Source: Deferribacteraceae bacterium UBA6793 (GTDB lineage Bacteria; Chrysiogenota; Deferribacteres; Deferribacterales; Geovibrionaceae). Taken from it: 64,000 bases of DNA. Below, piece by piece: positions 14,246 through 22,456 of the stretch. The first letter of the stretch is position 1, and each line of letters begins with the position of its first letter. The DNA is taken from contig DKFP01000006.1 in assembly GCA_002452405.1 (NCBI GenBank), positions 11,372 through 75,371 on the forward strand. The letters run 5' to 3'. Under the pieces are notes generated by a model. It did not search any database. It was given only the letters and a program-made list of their open reading frames with translations, and was not told the DNA's origin. The translations under genes were made by a program, and so were the position numbers.

Positions 14246-17200
14246 TAAAAAACCGTCCATAATGCTCGGAATAAAGGGAGCCGTATGCGGTCTCCCTTTG
14301 CGGGCGGGCATTATCAACGAGAACGGACATATTTACTGGCATGGAAAGGCGAGTCTACACAACGAGCCTGTTGCGGGGCTTTTCAAATTTGTGGATGAAG
14401 GTATAGGCGACAGCATAATAAAAAACTGTCCGGCAGCGGGCAGTCACATCCATTGCGATATCGACGTGTTCAGCAACAGAAAAGGAAACGGGTTCAGGCT
14501 TGACACAGACAGTCTATTCATCAGCGGGCTTAAATCCGGTGAAGACTCTGCAATTCTGCTGAAACTGAGCGACAGTGGAACTTCCGGCAAACTTGCGGAG
14601 ATAATAGGTACTATCAGAAAAAATCTGAGCGTATCCGACCTTTATGTCATGTTCCGAAGCGGCAAAAGCATCACACTGCCCGCCCTGTGCGGTTCTGCAT
14701 CAAACGAAAAGATACCAGAACCCGCAGATAATTATAACGTGATCGTCAGCGGCAGGTTTGTTTTCGGACAGGGAAGCGTCGTTTCTTCTGCATTCAAAGA
14801 GATGCTCGGCATAGAACAGCTATCGCTGTTTCTGGGAGCGGACACGGATAAAGGTGCATTTGCCTGTACTCTCGCCATCCCCGACAAAGAAGGTGAATAC
14901 GTCAGAGTGAAAGATATGTATGTTTCCGCCGGATTCGGCACAGGGCTGAGTTTCAACATGAGCGGCACCTTTCAGATAAAGGCAGATTTCCTTAAAGGTG
15001 TATATTTCAGAACAGCAAGCAGTTTTTCGCCCGGCAGCTTTATGATATCCGGCGAAATGATAAGTGCAGAACCCGTTAAGCTGGCAGACTGGATTTCGCT
15101 GGGCGGAATAATCATCAGTCTTGGCTTTGACAAGGGCATAACGGTCGGAATGTCCGCATCGCTGTATATCAGAAAGCTGTCGATGTTTTCCGCTGTCATG
15201 CTGGAATGTGCCGGATCAGCTGTGAACCCTCTTTTGCTCTGCGCCGCGGTGAACAGGCTCTCAATTCCGGATCTGTTCGTAAACCTCACAGGAACGGATA
15301 TTGAAGCCGTACACACCCTTGACTTCATACAGATTGACAGTTTCAGCCTCGGAACATCGGACAAGCGGTTCGATACATCAAAGGTGGACGCGAAAGATGC
15401 GGAATATATCGCAAAGCAGTTTGCGGAAACTGTTCAGGACAAGAGTCTTGTCCTGTCGGCGGGCAGCTTAAAGATACAGAAATCCGGCGAAGACTATTCG
15501 CTGACCGATACCTCAAGAATGAGACTCTACACCATCACAAAGGACGGAAAGATACTGCTGAATGCGCAGTTCTATTTTTCGGATGTGATAGGTGAAAGGC
15601 AGTTCGGAAGTTTCAAAATAAGCGCCGGAATATTCTTATGCGGTGTTATCAGCATCTTCGACATAAAGTTTGCACTGCTGATATCATACCGCCCAAACGA
15701 CGGACTGACTGCATTTGCAAAGATAGACGCTTTCGACCTTAAAATAGGCGGAGTCAGCATATGCAAGGTATCAGGTTCAAAAGGCAAATCAGACCTGATA
15801 GCGCTGCCTGCGGACAGCGTTGTGAAGCAGTTCTCTCAGGATGCGCAGGACGGGGTAGTATTCTTTCTGTCGGCTGGCAAAAAGGACGTACAGTTCTATT
15901 TCGACGGACGTATCGAACTGCTGAACGGGCTGATAACGGCGGAAGCACGCCTGATGTACATTCAGCGCAATATCTCCCTTTACGCTTCGGTGAACTTCCT
16001 CGGAGTGTTCAAAGCGACAGTGAAGATTGAAGCATCCTACGCGAATTTTGCGAAAGCATTTTTCTCACTTTACATAATGATAGACACCAGCGGACTGGAA
16101 GACATGCTGAAAGGCGTTACGGAGCGCATAAACAGAGCAATTGAAAAACTGCGGACAAATATCGACGGTGCAAAGAGGTCTCTGGACAGTGCCCAGCAGA
16201 ACGTAAATTCACTGAACCAGCAGATAAACTATATGAACAGCCTAATAGACGGCTGCCGCAACGCCATCAGCAATGCACACTGGTGGGAGAAGGCTTTCGT
16301 TGCCATTGCAAAGGGACTTGAAATAGCGGGATACGAAATAGCAAAAGTCGGTATATACGTTGCCATCGGTACGGCAACTGCCGCCCTTCAGATTGCAAAA
16401 GCAGCGGTCAGTTTCGCAGGTGCACTCAGCGAAGAGGTTTTGAAGCTGGTAAATAACGTCATTAATGCTGCGGCTTCTCTGCTGGTTATAAAAAAACTGG
16501 AGATAGAGGCTGTGGTGTCCGGCGGACAGCAGACTTTCAGAGCGGCTGTGACATTCAGAGCCATCGGGAAAGAATATACGGCGCAGATCAGTTTCGGACA
16601 CGGCACGAACGCCGACCAGTTTACAAACAACGCCACAGGCAGCATGAACGGTCAGATGGAGGGCGACCTGAACCGTCTTGAAAACGGGCAGACCTCAGGC
16701 AGGATGAAGAAAGAAGTATTCGAACTGCCCACCCACGAAGAGATGGTGACAAGCATACAGAATGCGATGAGTCTTATGCAAAACTCAGGGCAGATGATGA
16801 GCAATATGATGGAGAGCTACAGAGAGGAGTTCGGAGAGGATTTCTCAAGATTTCAGGAACTGCAAAGGTCGTTTGCCGACACTCTGTCACAGGTGAAACA
16901 GTCGCTGACCGCAACACCGGACGCTGTAAAACTGGATTCACTGAAAAACACTGTCGATGCTATGAACAACCTGACAAAAGAGGAGCACAACCTTACCGAC
17001 GAAAACATCTCAGAAATAAAAGATGCATCAGAAAAATTCAGGAACGTCGAAGAGCTGCACGGGCTGATTGTTTCCGCCATATCCACTGTTAATGTGGTTA
17101 TCGGCGAAACGGACAGAAAAGAAAAACCCGTGGGCAGGCGTGCAAAAAAATCCGGCGAACCGCCAAAGGATATGAACATGTTCATGCAGAAACTGGTGCA

Positions 17201-17372
17201 GGAAGTTAACGCCCTTTTCTACACCCCGCAGGACACGGGATACATTAATCTTGCTAAAGAACCTGTGATTCTGGAAAGCATAAACGAAACTATAGAGCAG
17301 TTCGGCGGACAGCCTTTTAAACAGACGCGGCGCGGCAGAGTGAAAGAAACGCCTTACACTCCGCGAATATAA
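14238..17372 (+). CDS. Large unrecognised protein (1044 aa): beta-rich body, coiled coil and amphipathic helix, helical tail
   Basis: Starts at ATG 14238 (MPDKKPSIMLGIKG), overlapping the previous stop by 8 nt. Residues 1-620 are strand-rich with Gly/Ser turns and recurring segments of the form F-x-I-S-x-G (for example SFMISGEMISAEPVKLADW), as in lipid-binding or elongated beta proteins. About 620-680 is coiled coil. About 685-755 is a long hydrophobic, Ala/Gly-rich helical region (YEIAKVGIYVAIGTATAALQ) that could insert into a membrane. A short beta part follows (about 755-800), then a Met/Gln-rich helical tail. There is no signal peptide. With a patatin on each side, membrane lipid is the obvious common theme. 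No family recognised. Confidence 0.75.
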   Translation: MPDKKPSIMLGIKGAVCGLPLRAGIINENGHIYWHGKASLHNEPVAGLFKFVDEGIGDSIIKNCPAAGSHIHCDIDVFSNRKGNGFRLDTDSLFISGLKSGEDSAILLKLSDSGTSGKLAEIIGTIRKNLSVSDLYVMFRSGKSITLPALCGSASNEKIPEPADNYNVIVSGRFVFGQGSVVSSAFKEMLGIEQLSLFLGADTDKGAFACTLAIPDKEGEYVRVKDMYVSAGFGTGLSFNMSGTFQIKADFLKGVYFRTASSFSPGSFMISGEMISAEPVKLADWISLGGIIISLGFDKGITVGMSASLYIRKLSMFSAVMLECAGSAVNPLLLCAAVNRLSIPDLFVNLTGTDIEAVHTLDFIQIDSFSLGTSDKRFDTSKVDAKDAEYIAKQFAETVQDKSLVLSAGSLKIQKSGEDYSLTDTSRMRLYTITKDGKILLNAQFYFSDVIGERQFGSFKISAGIFLCGVISIFDIKFALLISYRPNDGLTAFAKIDAFDLKIGGVSICKVSGSKGKSDLIALPADSVVKQFSQDAQDGVVFFLSAGKKDVQFYFDGRIELLNGLITAEARLMYIQRNISLYASVNFLGVFKATVKIEASYANFAKAFFSLYIMIDTSGLEDMLKGVTERINRAIEKLRTNIDGAKRSLDSAQQNVNSLNQQINYMNSLIDGCRNAISNAHWWEKAFVAIAKGLEIAGYEIAKVGIYVAIGTATAALQIAKAAVSFAGALSEEVLKLVNNVINAAASLLVIKKLEIEAVVSGGQQTFRAAVTFRAIGKEYTAQISFGHGTNADQFTNNATGSMNGQMEGDLNRLENGQTSGRMKKEVFELPTHEEMVTSIQNAMSLMQNSGQMMSNMMESYREEFGEDFSRFQELQRSFADTLSQVKQSLTATPDAVKLDSLKNTVDAMNNLTKEEHNLTDENISEIKDASEKFRNVEELHGLIVSAISTVNVVIGETDRKEKPVGRRAKKSGEPPKDMNMFMQKLVQEVNALFYTPQDTGYINLAKEPVILESINETIEQFGGQPFKQTRRGRVKETPYTPRI

Positions 17373-17391
17373 CTACAGGAGGCAAATTATT

Positions 17392-18099
17392 ATGATAGGC
17401 ATAACAACCGATGGGAAATACACCCAGTTTGATAACCCCAGAGATTTCTATGACAGCACAGTGCGTGCCTTTTCAGGCGGCGACGGATATTCAATCTGCC
17501 ACAGATTCAGCTATTATAACATTGAAAAAGCGTTGTGTTATAACCTGGATACTAAGAACACGGATGCAATTAAATCTCTGTTTTCGATAGTAACGGATAA
17601 TGATGAGGCTCTGACGAACGAACTGTATGAAAAAATGAAGATGTTGGAACAAAACAACTATACGAACGTTATACTTCTGAATACGGTACTCGGTATACTC
17701 AATAATGCCCCCGCAAATCTGAAAACAGGTGACGCAAGCTGGAACAGCTCTCTGGGAAACGCTTTCGACCCTCTCCAGTGGATTTACAAAGAAGATGACG
17801 GGATTATAAAATATGATGCTAAATTCAAACTTAACGAGGAACTATGTCTACCGGAAGACGGTTTCTATCTTACTGACGAAAGAGATGGCAGAATGCTTCA
17901 CAGGCTTATCAATGAGGTTCCAACCTACGATGAAGACTGCATAAGCATCTACACAGCAAGAAGAGATAATGACGACAGTCCGTTCATATACTGCTCATCA
18001 AATAAAATAAAATTTGTACCGACAGATAACTCCTATGCTTCCGCAGAAAAAATATTCTATCTGTTTGAAGAAAATTGGTACCCATTTTCAGGGGATTAG
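17392..18099 (+). CDS. Unrecognised 235-aa acidic protein of the patatin cassette
   Basis: A 235-aa soluble, acidic protein (MIGITTDGKYTQFDNPRDF) rich in Asp, Asn and Tyr, without a signal or membrane helix. Its start follows CAGGAGG, and it lies 19 bp after the 1044-aa gene and 9 bp before the second patatin gene, so it is part of the same transcript. The sequence alternates short helices and strands and ends IFYLFEENWYPFSGD. I see no catalytic motif or known family. By position it could be an immunity, adaptor or regulatory component, but nothing in the sequence proves it. Confidence 0.65.
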   Translation: MIGITTDGKYTQFDNPRDFYDSTVRAFSGGDGYSICHRFSYYNIEKALCYNLDTKNTDAIKSLFSIVTDNDEALTNELYEKMKMLEQNNYTNVILLNTVLGILNNAPANLKTGDASWNSSLGNAFDPLQWIYKEDDGIIKYDAKFKLNEELCLPEDGFYLTDERDGRMLHRLINEVPTYDEDCISIYTARRDNDDSPFIYCSSNKIKFVPTDNSYASAEKIFYLFEENWYPFSGD

Positions 18100-18108
18100 G
18101 GAACGGAC

Positions 18109-19206
18109 ATGAGCAATACAACTATTTTAAACAACATAGGGCTGTCGCTTTCCGGCGGCGGTGTGCGGGCATTGGCATTTCATGCGGGACTGCTGAAATT
18201 TCTGGCGGAAAACGGTCTCATGGAGAAGGTTACAAACGTATCCTCCGTTTCCGGCGGCAGCCTTTTCACAGGGCTGGTCTTCCATTACGCGAAGAACAGG
18301 TGGGCGGGCGACACAGAATACCTGAACAGTGTCCTGCCGCAGATAAGAAAACTAATGACGACCACCTCGCTGCAAAAAAGCAGCATGGAGGCGCTCATTA
18401 AACCTTCGAACTGGAAAAACATACTGAACAGAGGTGCTGTGATAGCCCAGACCATAGAATCGCTCTGGGGGATAAAATCCCACCTTTCAGACATTCCGCA
18501 GGCTCCTGTCTGGACAATCAACGGCACAAACGGGGAAAACGGGCGCAGGTTCCGGTTTAAAAACGGGACAATGGGCGACTATAAAACCGGATATGCCGCC
18601 GCAGGCAGCTTTAAAACTGCAACGGCAATGGCTGTGTCCGCTGCCTTTCCCATAGGCATCGGTCCCGTTGAGATAGAAACGGAAAAATATATCTGGGAGC
18701 GTGAAACAGGCTGGAACACAGGTAAAACCGAGCGGGTTTATCCTCCGTACAAAAAAATGCATGTATACGACGGCGGACTTTATGACAATCTCGGCACTGA
18801 GGCATTTTTTGACATAGGCAGACAGAGCATCAAAACCAGCGTAAAAAACCTCGATTTCATGATAGTCTCGGATGCCGGAACACCGTTCGACGACAAGCCT
18901 GTTCCGAACCCGCTTTCATTCGGACGGGCGAGCAATCTTGTAAACATACTGATGGATCAGGACAGGTCATTAAGAGTGCGCTCGTTCCAGAATTTTTTCA
19001 TAAACAATCGCGGGTCGGGAATGTACATATCAATGGGCGCGGAACTGTTCAATGCGGACGATCTCCACGCGGCGGGTCTCACCACGGATGAAATAAACAC
19101 AGCGAGAAACTACCCAACCACCCTTGAAATCATGAAAGAGAAGGATTTCGATGCGCTTGTGAAATACGGATGCGCGGCGGCGGCTCTCAGTGTTAAAAAC
19201 TTATAG
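18109..19206 (+). CDS. Patatin-like phospholipase, copy 2
   Basis: A 365-aa patatin lipase, paralogous along its full length to the protein at 12480. It has the same oxyanion loop (SGGGVRALAFHAG), the same nucleophile segment (SSVSGGSLFTGL), long shared stretches such as AQTIESLWGIKS and the NGTNGENG region, and the same catalytic YDGGLYDNLGTE. All catalytic residues are kept in both copies, so neither looks like a decoy. It is last of the block and is followed 4 bp later by a terminator hairpin. The divergence between copies (roughly 60 percent identical by eye) points to an old duplication or different substrates. Confidence 0.85.
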   Translation: MSNTTILNNIGLSLSGGGVRALAFHAGLLKFLAENGLMEKVTNVSSVSGGSLFTGLVFHYAKNRWAGDTEYLNSVLPQIRKLMTTTSLQKSSMEALIKPSNWKNILNRGAVIAQTIESLWGIKSHLSDIPQAPVWTINGTNGENGRRFRFKNGTMGDYKTGYAAAGSFKTATAMAVSAAFPIGIGPVEIETEKYIWERETGWNTGKTERVYPPYKKMHVYDGGLYDNLGTEAFFDIGRQSIKTSVKNLDFMIVSDAGTPFDDKPVPNPLSFGRASNLVNILMDQDRSLRVRSFQNFFINNRGSGMYISMGAELFNADDLHAAGLTTDEINTARNYPTTLEIMKEKDFDALVKYGCAAAALSVKNL

Positions 19207-19210
19207 ATTA

Positions 19211-19235
19211 AGGCGGAAGTCATAAACTTCCGCCT
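19211..19235. terminator. Terminator between patatin 2 and the methyltransferase
   Basis: A perfect 10-bp stem AGGCGGAAGT / ACTTCCGCCT with a 5-nt loop, followed by GTCTTATTTCTT on the plus strand. It sits between convergent genes and marks the end of the patatin cassette. Confidence 0.8.
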
Positions 19236-19238
19236 GTC

Positions 19239-20009
19239 TTATTTCTTATAAACGATGAGTTCAAGACGGGCACTTATTTTGAAGCGTACAATTCCGTTCC
19301 CGTCGGTGAACCTTTGTAATTCGTTTTCTATATCGTTTTGAAGTGCGAACACTTCGCTTATCTCAAGCTCGTCCTGACAGTACGACACCGCCTCTTCAAA
19401 AGGCATGGTCTTGTTGCGCACTTCGTCGAAAACCTCTGAATAATACTCTATGCCGCTTTCGTCCAGCCATTTGCGCATATTCTGCGAATTGTTGAACACG
19501 CGGGGTTTGACCTGACTCTTCCCGGCGATGTATTTGATGGGTTCAACGTCCCTTTTTCCGCCCCAGCCAAGATATATGACAGCTTCCCTTGTGCAGTCGC
19601 GCACCTTCTGATAGTCCTCCGCAAGCTGCACGGCGGGGGTCATGGTGGACACGACGATATCCCACTGTTTGCCGCCTGTATCGAAGGTATCCCATGGGCT
19701 TGTAATGGTTTCTATATTTGAGCACCCTTCCCCAGAGGCGTCCTGCTGAAGAATAGAGAGCATCTCTGTGGATATGTCAATACCTGTAACGCTCCCCGCC
19801 TCTTTCGCAATGCGGATGGTATAAACGCCTGTTCCGCAGCCGACATCAAGGATACTCTTTCCGCTGAAATCTATCCCCGCATTTTTCATAGAGCTTACTA
19901 TGCGTGCCTCAATAACGTCGTCACTGTTCTTATATCTGGGATACGAACCGGATTTTTTTTTCCATCTGTCCAGCATGTATTTGTGGTCTCTGCCGTTTCC
20001 TCTCGCCAT
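19239..20009 (-). CDS. Class I SAM-dependent methyltransferase, substrate unknown
   Basis: A 256-aa methyltransferase. SAM-binding motif I is clear (SILDVGCGTGVYTIRIAKEAG, about 53-72), with motif II acidic residue in GIDISTEML and a WDIVVSTMTPAV motif IV-like strand. The ATG at 20009 is taken because GGGAGGGG precedes it; a TTG seven codons earlier has no ribosome site. It diverges from the ModE-controlled fusion gene, whose operator region lies in the shared 267-bp gap, so it may be co-regulated. The overall form resembles small-molecule methyltransferases of the UbiE type. The target cannot be named. Confidence 0.75.
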   Translation of the reverse strand: MARGNGRDHKYMLDRWKKKSGSYPRYKNSDDVIEARIVSSMKNAGIDFSGKSILDVGCGTGVYTIRIAKEAGSVTGIDISTEMLSILQQDASGEGCSNIETITSPWDTFDTGGKQWDIVVSTMTPAVQLAEDYQKVRDCTREAVIYLGWGGKRDVEPIKYIAGKSQVKPRVFNNSQNMRKWLDESGIEYYSEVFDEVRNKTMPFEEAVSYCQDELEISEVFALQNDIENELQRFTDGNGIVRFKISARLELIVYKK

Positions 20010-20195
20010 TTTGCCCCTCCCTGTTTTCAATTATCTGACATACTTACATCCTAAGAGAAAAAAATTAAAGATAAAAATCCGTCCGCTTTCAGACAATAAT
20101 CCGTTTCATTATTAATGCGTTATTCAATATTAAAACCATATTGCAGCAAATAAAGGTTAACACGTTATTCACCCGTTAGCGGATTATTAACAATA

Positions 20196-20225
20196 TTGAC
20201 ACCGTTAATCTTTGTAATCTATAAG
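20196..20225 (+). promoter_or_regulatory. Promoter of the membrane/NTPase fusion gene
   Basis: -35 TTGACA at 20196-20201, 18 bp, -10 TATAAG at 20220-20225. The predicted start site falls just before the ModE-type operator at 20237-20260. Additional CGTTAT half-sites lie upstream at 20118-20123 and 20163-20168, and near-copies CGTTAG at 20174 and CGTTAA at 20203. Confidence 0.6.
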
Positions 20226-20236
20226 TTTATCAGAAG

Positions 20237-20260
20237 CGTTATTGTATTTATTATATAACG
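20237..20260. promoter_or_regulatory. ModE-type operator (CGTTAT-N12-ATAACG) before the fusion gene
   Basis: CGTTAT at 20237-20242 and ATAACG at 20255-20260 with exactly 12 bp between, the same 24-bp geometry as the two sites at modA (the palindrome extends to GCGTTAT / ATAACGC). It lies 16 bp before the ATG at 20277 and downstream of the -10 box, where a bound repressor would block transcription. Confidence 0.8.
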
Positions 20261-20276
20261 CATACGGGGGGATTCA

Positions 20277-21899
20277 ATGTCTAAAAAAACCAAAATTTCA
20301 TCGGCATCAAAATGGGAAAAAGGCGCTGTTGCAGGCGGAATCTGGGGCACATCCGAAATGTCGCTCGGTTCTGTTCTGCACAACCTGCGTATCCCCATGA
20401 AAGGCTACATACTTACGTTCATCGCAATCACCCTTATGTCCGGTATAAACATCAGGTGGCGGCAGAAAGGTCTTTTCTACAGAGCAGGGCTTTCTTCCGC
20501 ACTCCTTAAACTGTTTTCGCCCAGCCCGAACCTTATAGTTCCGGCAATCGCCATAACAATCGAGGGGTTCCTAATGGAGCTTGGAGCACGCATCGGAGGG
20601 AACAACCCCATAGGTTATGCCATCGGAGGCGGTTTTGCGCTGATATGGACTATACTCCACAAATTTTTCAGAGCCTTCATGATGTTCGGTCCCAATATTT
20701 ATATTCTTTACGAGCAGTTTTTCGAGGGCACTGTGGGGCTTACAGGGCTGAAACACATCGACCCGATATGGGGCATCGTTGCTCTTATTGCCATATATTT
20801 CATCTGCGGAGCCATAGCCTCTGCTATCGGCTCATTCATAGGGCACAATCTGGAAACCAACATCAGAACAATAACATACACAGAAAACGTTCCGACGTTC
20901 AAACAGGAAAAGCAGAAGGCGGCAGCACCGTCAAACTTCAAACCGTCGCTGGTATGGATGTTCTTTGCTGTGCTGGCGATGCTGGTCGGTCTTATCTTCA
21001 TGCATTCGTATCCCTCTGTGATACCCTTTCTGGGAATCTATTTCATCTTCGCAGCAATACGCTATTCAAAATCGCTTAAAAAGATGCTTAATCCTAAATT
21101 TTATATCCCCGTGCTGATAGTCTCATTCCTTTCCGGCGCTTTCATCTATGCCGGAGATAAAGGGATGCTCAGCCCCAAAGCCATATCCGGCGGTCTGGCA
21201 ATGGTTTTCAGGGCGTGCCTTATGACCATAGCAGTAAACGGCGTACTGAACGAGTTCAGACATCCTCGCATAGCCGCGGCAATCCGCAGAAAATACGGCG
21301 ACAGGATGGACAAAACCGTTGCAACCGCATGGGAGACGAACCGCGCCGTCGGCTCCGTGGTAACAGGCAAAGATATCCGTACAAAACCAATGAGCGCAGT
21401 AAAGCAGTTGCTGATAACCGCCGATAATATGCTCGACGACGTCAAAGCGAACGTGACACTCGTTACGGGCGCTGTTGATGCCGGAAAAACAACGTTCATG
21501 GCAGCAGAGGCGGACAGGCTGAAACAGGATTTCCGGATATGCGGATTCATCTGCCGCGCAAACGTTTATGCGGAGAGGAAGGACGATTACAGACTCACCG
21601 ACCTGGTTACGGGAGAGGAAACACCCTTCTGCAAACGCAATGCGGAGGGTACTTTTGACTTTTCAGACGATGCCGTAAGAATATTCGAAGAAAAGGTACT
21701 GAAAGATGCGGAAAACGCGGATTACGTTTTCATAGACGAAGCCGGGAAACTTGAGATAAACGGCGGAGGCTGGAACAGTCTGATAACAGAGCTTCTGCGC
21801 AGAAGGATAACGCTTGTTATAGCCGTGCGTGATACGTTCGTGGATGAATTTCTGGACACCTTCGCAGTCAAACGCGCAAATATAATAAATAGACAATAA
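20277..21899 (+). CDS. Polytopic membrane protein fused to a THEP1-type NTPase, ModE-type control
   Basis: A 540-aa fusion. Residues about 15-205 are a Gly-rich, multi-helix membrane domain resembling ECF-transporter S components (GAVAGGIWGTSEMSLGS start). About 220-345 is a second helical membrane part with a basic cytoplasmic end (NEFRHPRIAAAIRRKYGD) that could couple to an ATPase, like an EcfT. About 390-540 is a nucleoside-triphosphatase of the THEP1/NTPase_1 type: Walker A GAVDAGKT (398-405), CGFICR, and Walker B with DEAGK (from Asp 487). Its operator makes a role in molybdate or tungstate uptake, or in cofactor handling, likely by inference. The start at ATG 20277 has GGGGGG upstream. 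I know of no characterised example. Confidence 0.7.
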   Translation: MSKKTKISSASKWEKGAVAGGIWGTSEMSLGSVLHNLRIPMKGYILTFIAITLMSGINIRWRQKGLFYRAGLSSALLKLFSPSPNLIVPAIAITIEGFLMELGARIGGNNPIGYAIGGGFALIWTILHKFFRAFMMFGPNIYILYEQFFEGTVGLTGLKHIDPIWGIVALIAIYFICGAIASAIGSFIGHNLETNIRTITYTENVPTFKQEKQKAAAPSNFKPSLVWMFFAVLAMLVGLIFMHSYPSVIPFLGIYFIFAAIRYSKSLKKMLNPKFYIPVLIVSFLSGAFIYAGDKGMLSPKAISGGLAMVFRACLMTIAVNGVLNEFRHPRIAAAIRRKYGDRMDKTVATAWETNRAVGSVVTGKDIRTKPMSAVKQLLITADNMLDDVKANVTLVTGAVDAGKTTFMAAEADRLKQDFRICGFICRANVYAERKDDYRLTDLVTGEETPFCKRNAEGTFDFSDDAVRIFEEKVLKDAENADYVFIDEAGKLEINGGGWNSLITELLRRRITLVIAVRDTFVDEFLDTFAVKRANIINRQ

Positions 21900-21958
21900 T
21901 TTATGCATATTGGTTTATGTTGTGATAATATTGTTCAAAACTCAACATAAGGTGCACA

Positions 21959-22456
21959 ATGAGAATTGTTTCAATACAATGCTATATACCTATTTTTGTG
22001 TTCGGAACCCTTAGAGCAAACGGCAGATTCTCCAAATATTTAACAGAGTTTCTGGATACAAAACAGGATGTTTTCATTAAAAATTACCAGTTATGCGAGC
22101 TTGAGAGCGGCGATGTATACATTGAAAAACCAAAATCTACACTAACTTGCAGCGGTGTTCACGGTGAAATTTATCACATCAATTATGAATGTCTGTGGCG
22201 AATACAGCACCTTGAAAACTCCTCAGGCTCATTTCCTAAAACTTATGAATTAGCTATTCTTGACGGCGCACGGGGAAAAGACGGGAAAGAAATTTTAGGT
22301 TTCTATTTTTCATTAAAACGCAAAAAAGTGATTTCATCCGGTGACTGTTTCCAAAGGGATGATTTGATGAGTAAACTCAAACATTATATTGAACAAACAC
22401 CTGCTGACGAAATAACCGATGACAACATTATATGTGCAATGCACAGAACATATTAA
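21959..22456 (+). CDS. Gamma-glutamylcyclotransferase-like (GGCT/AIG2) protein
   Basis: A 165-aa protein. The substrate-binding loop VFGTLRANGRF (about 14-24, family (Y/F)GTL(K/R)) is clear, followed by the strand VHGEIYHI and a HLEN...KTYE segment that carries the family's acidic catalytic residue and Tyr. GGCT-like proteins release 5-oxoproline from gamma-glutamyl peptides or amines. The physiological substrate here is unknown. It is monocistronic, and its stop abuts the stop of the convergent MFS gene with no space. The C-terminal third (about 115-165) is a helical extension not typical of the short bacterial members. Confidence 0.65.
   Translation: MRIVSIQCYIPIFVFGTLRANGRFSKYLTEFLDTKQDVFIKNYQLCELESGDVYIEKPKSTLTCSGVHGEIYHINYECLWRIQHLENSSGSFPKTYELAILDGARGKDGKEILGFYFSLKRKKVISSGDCFQRDDLMSKLKHYIEQTPADEITDDNIICAMHRTY

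Noticed and set aside
12480..19206. CBASS-type phospholipase defence system
   Set aside because: Patatins are present but no nucleotidyltransferase or cyclase lies in or near the cassette, and the middle genes do not resemble CBASS proteins.
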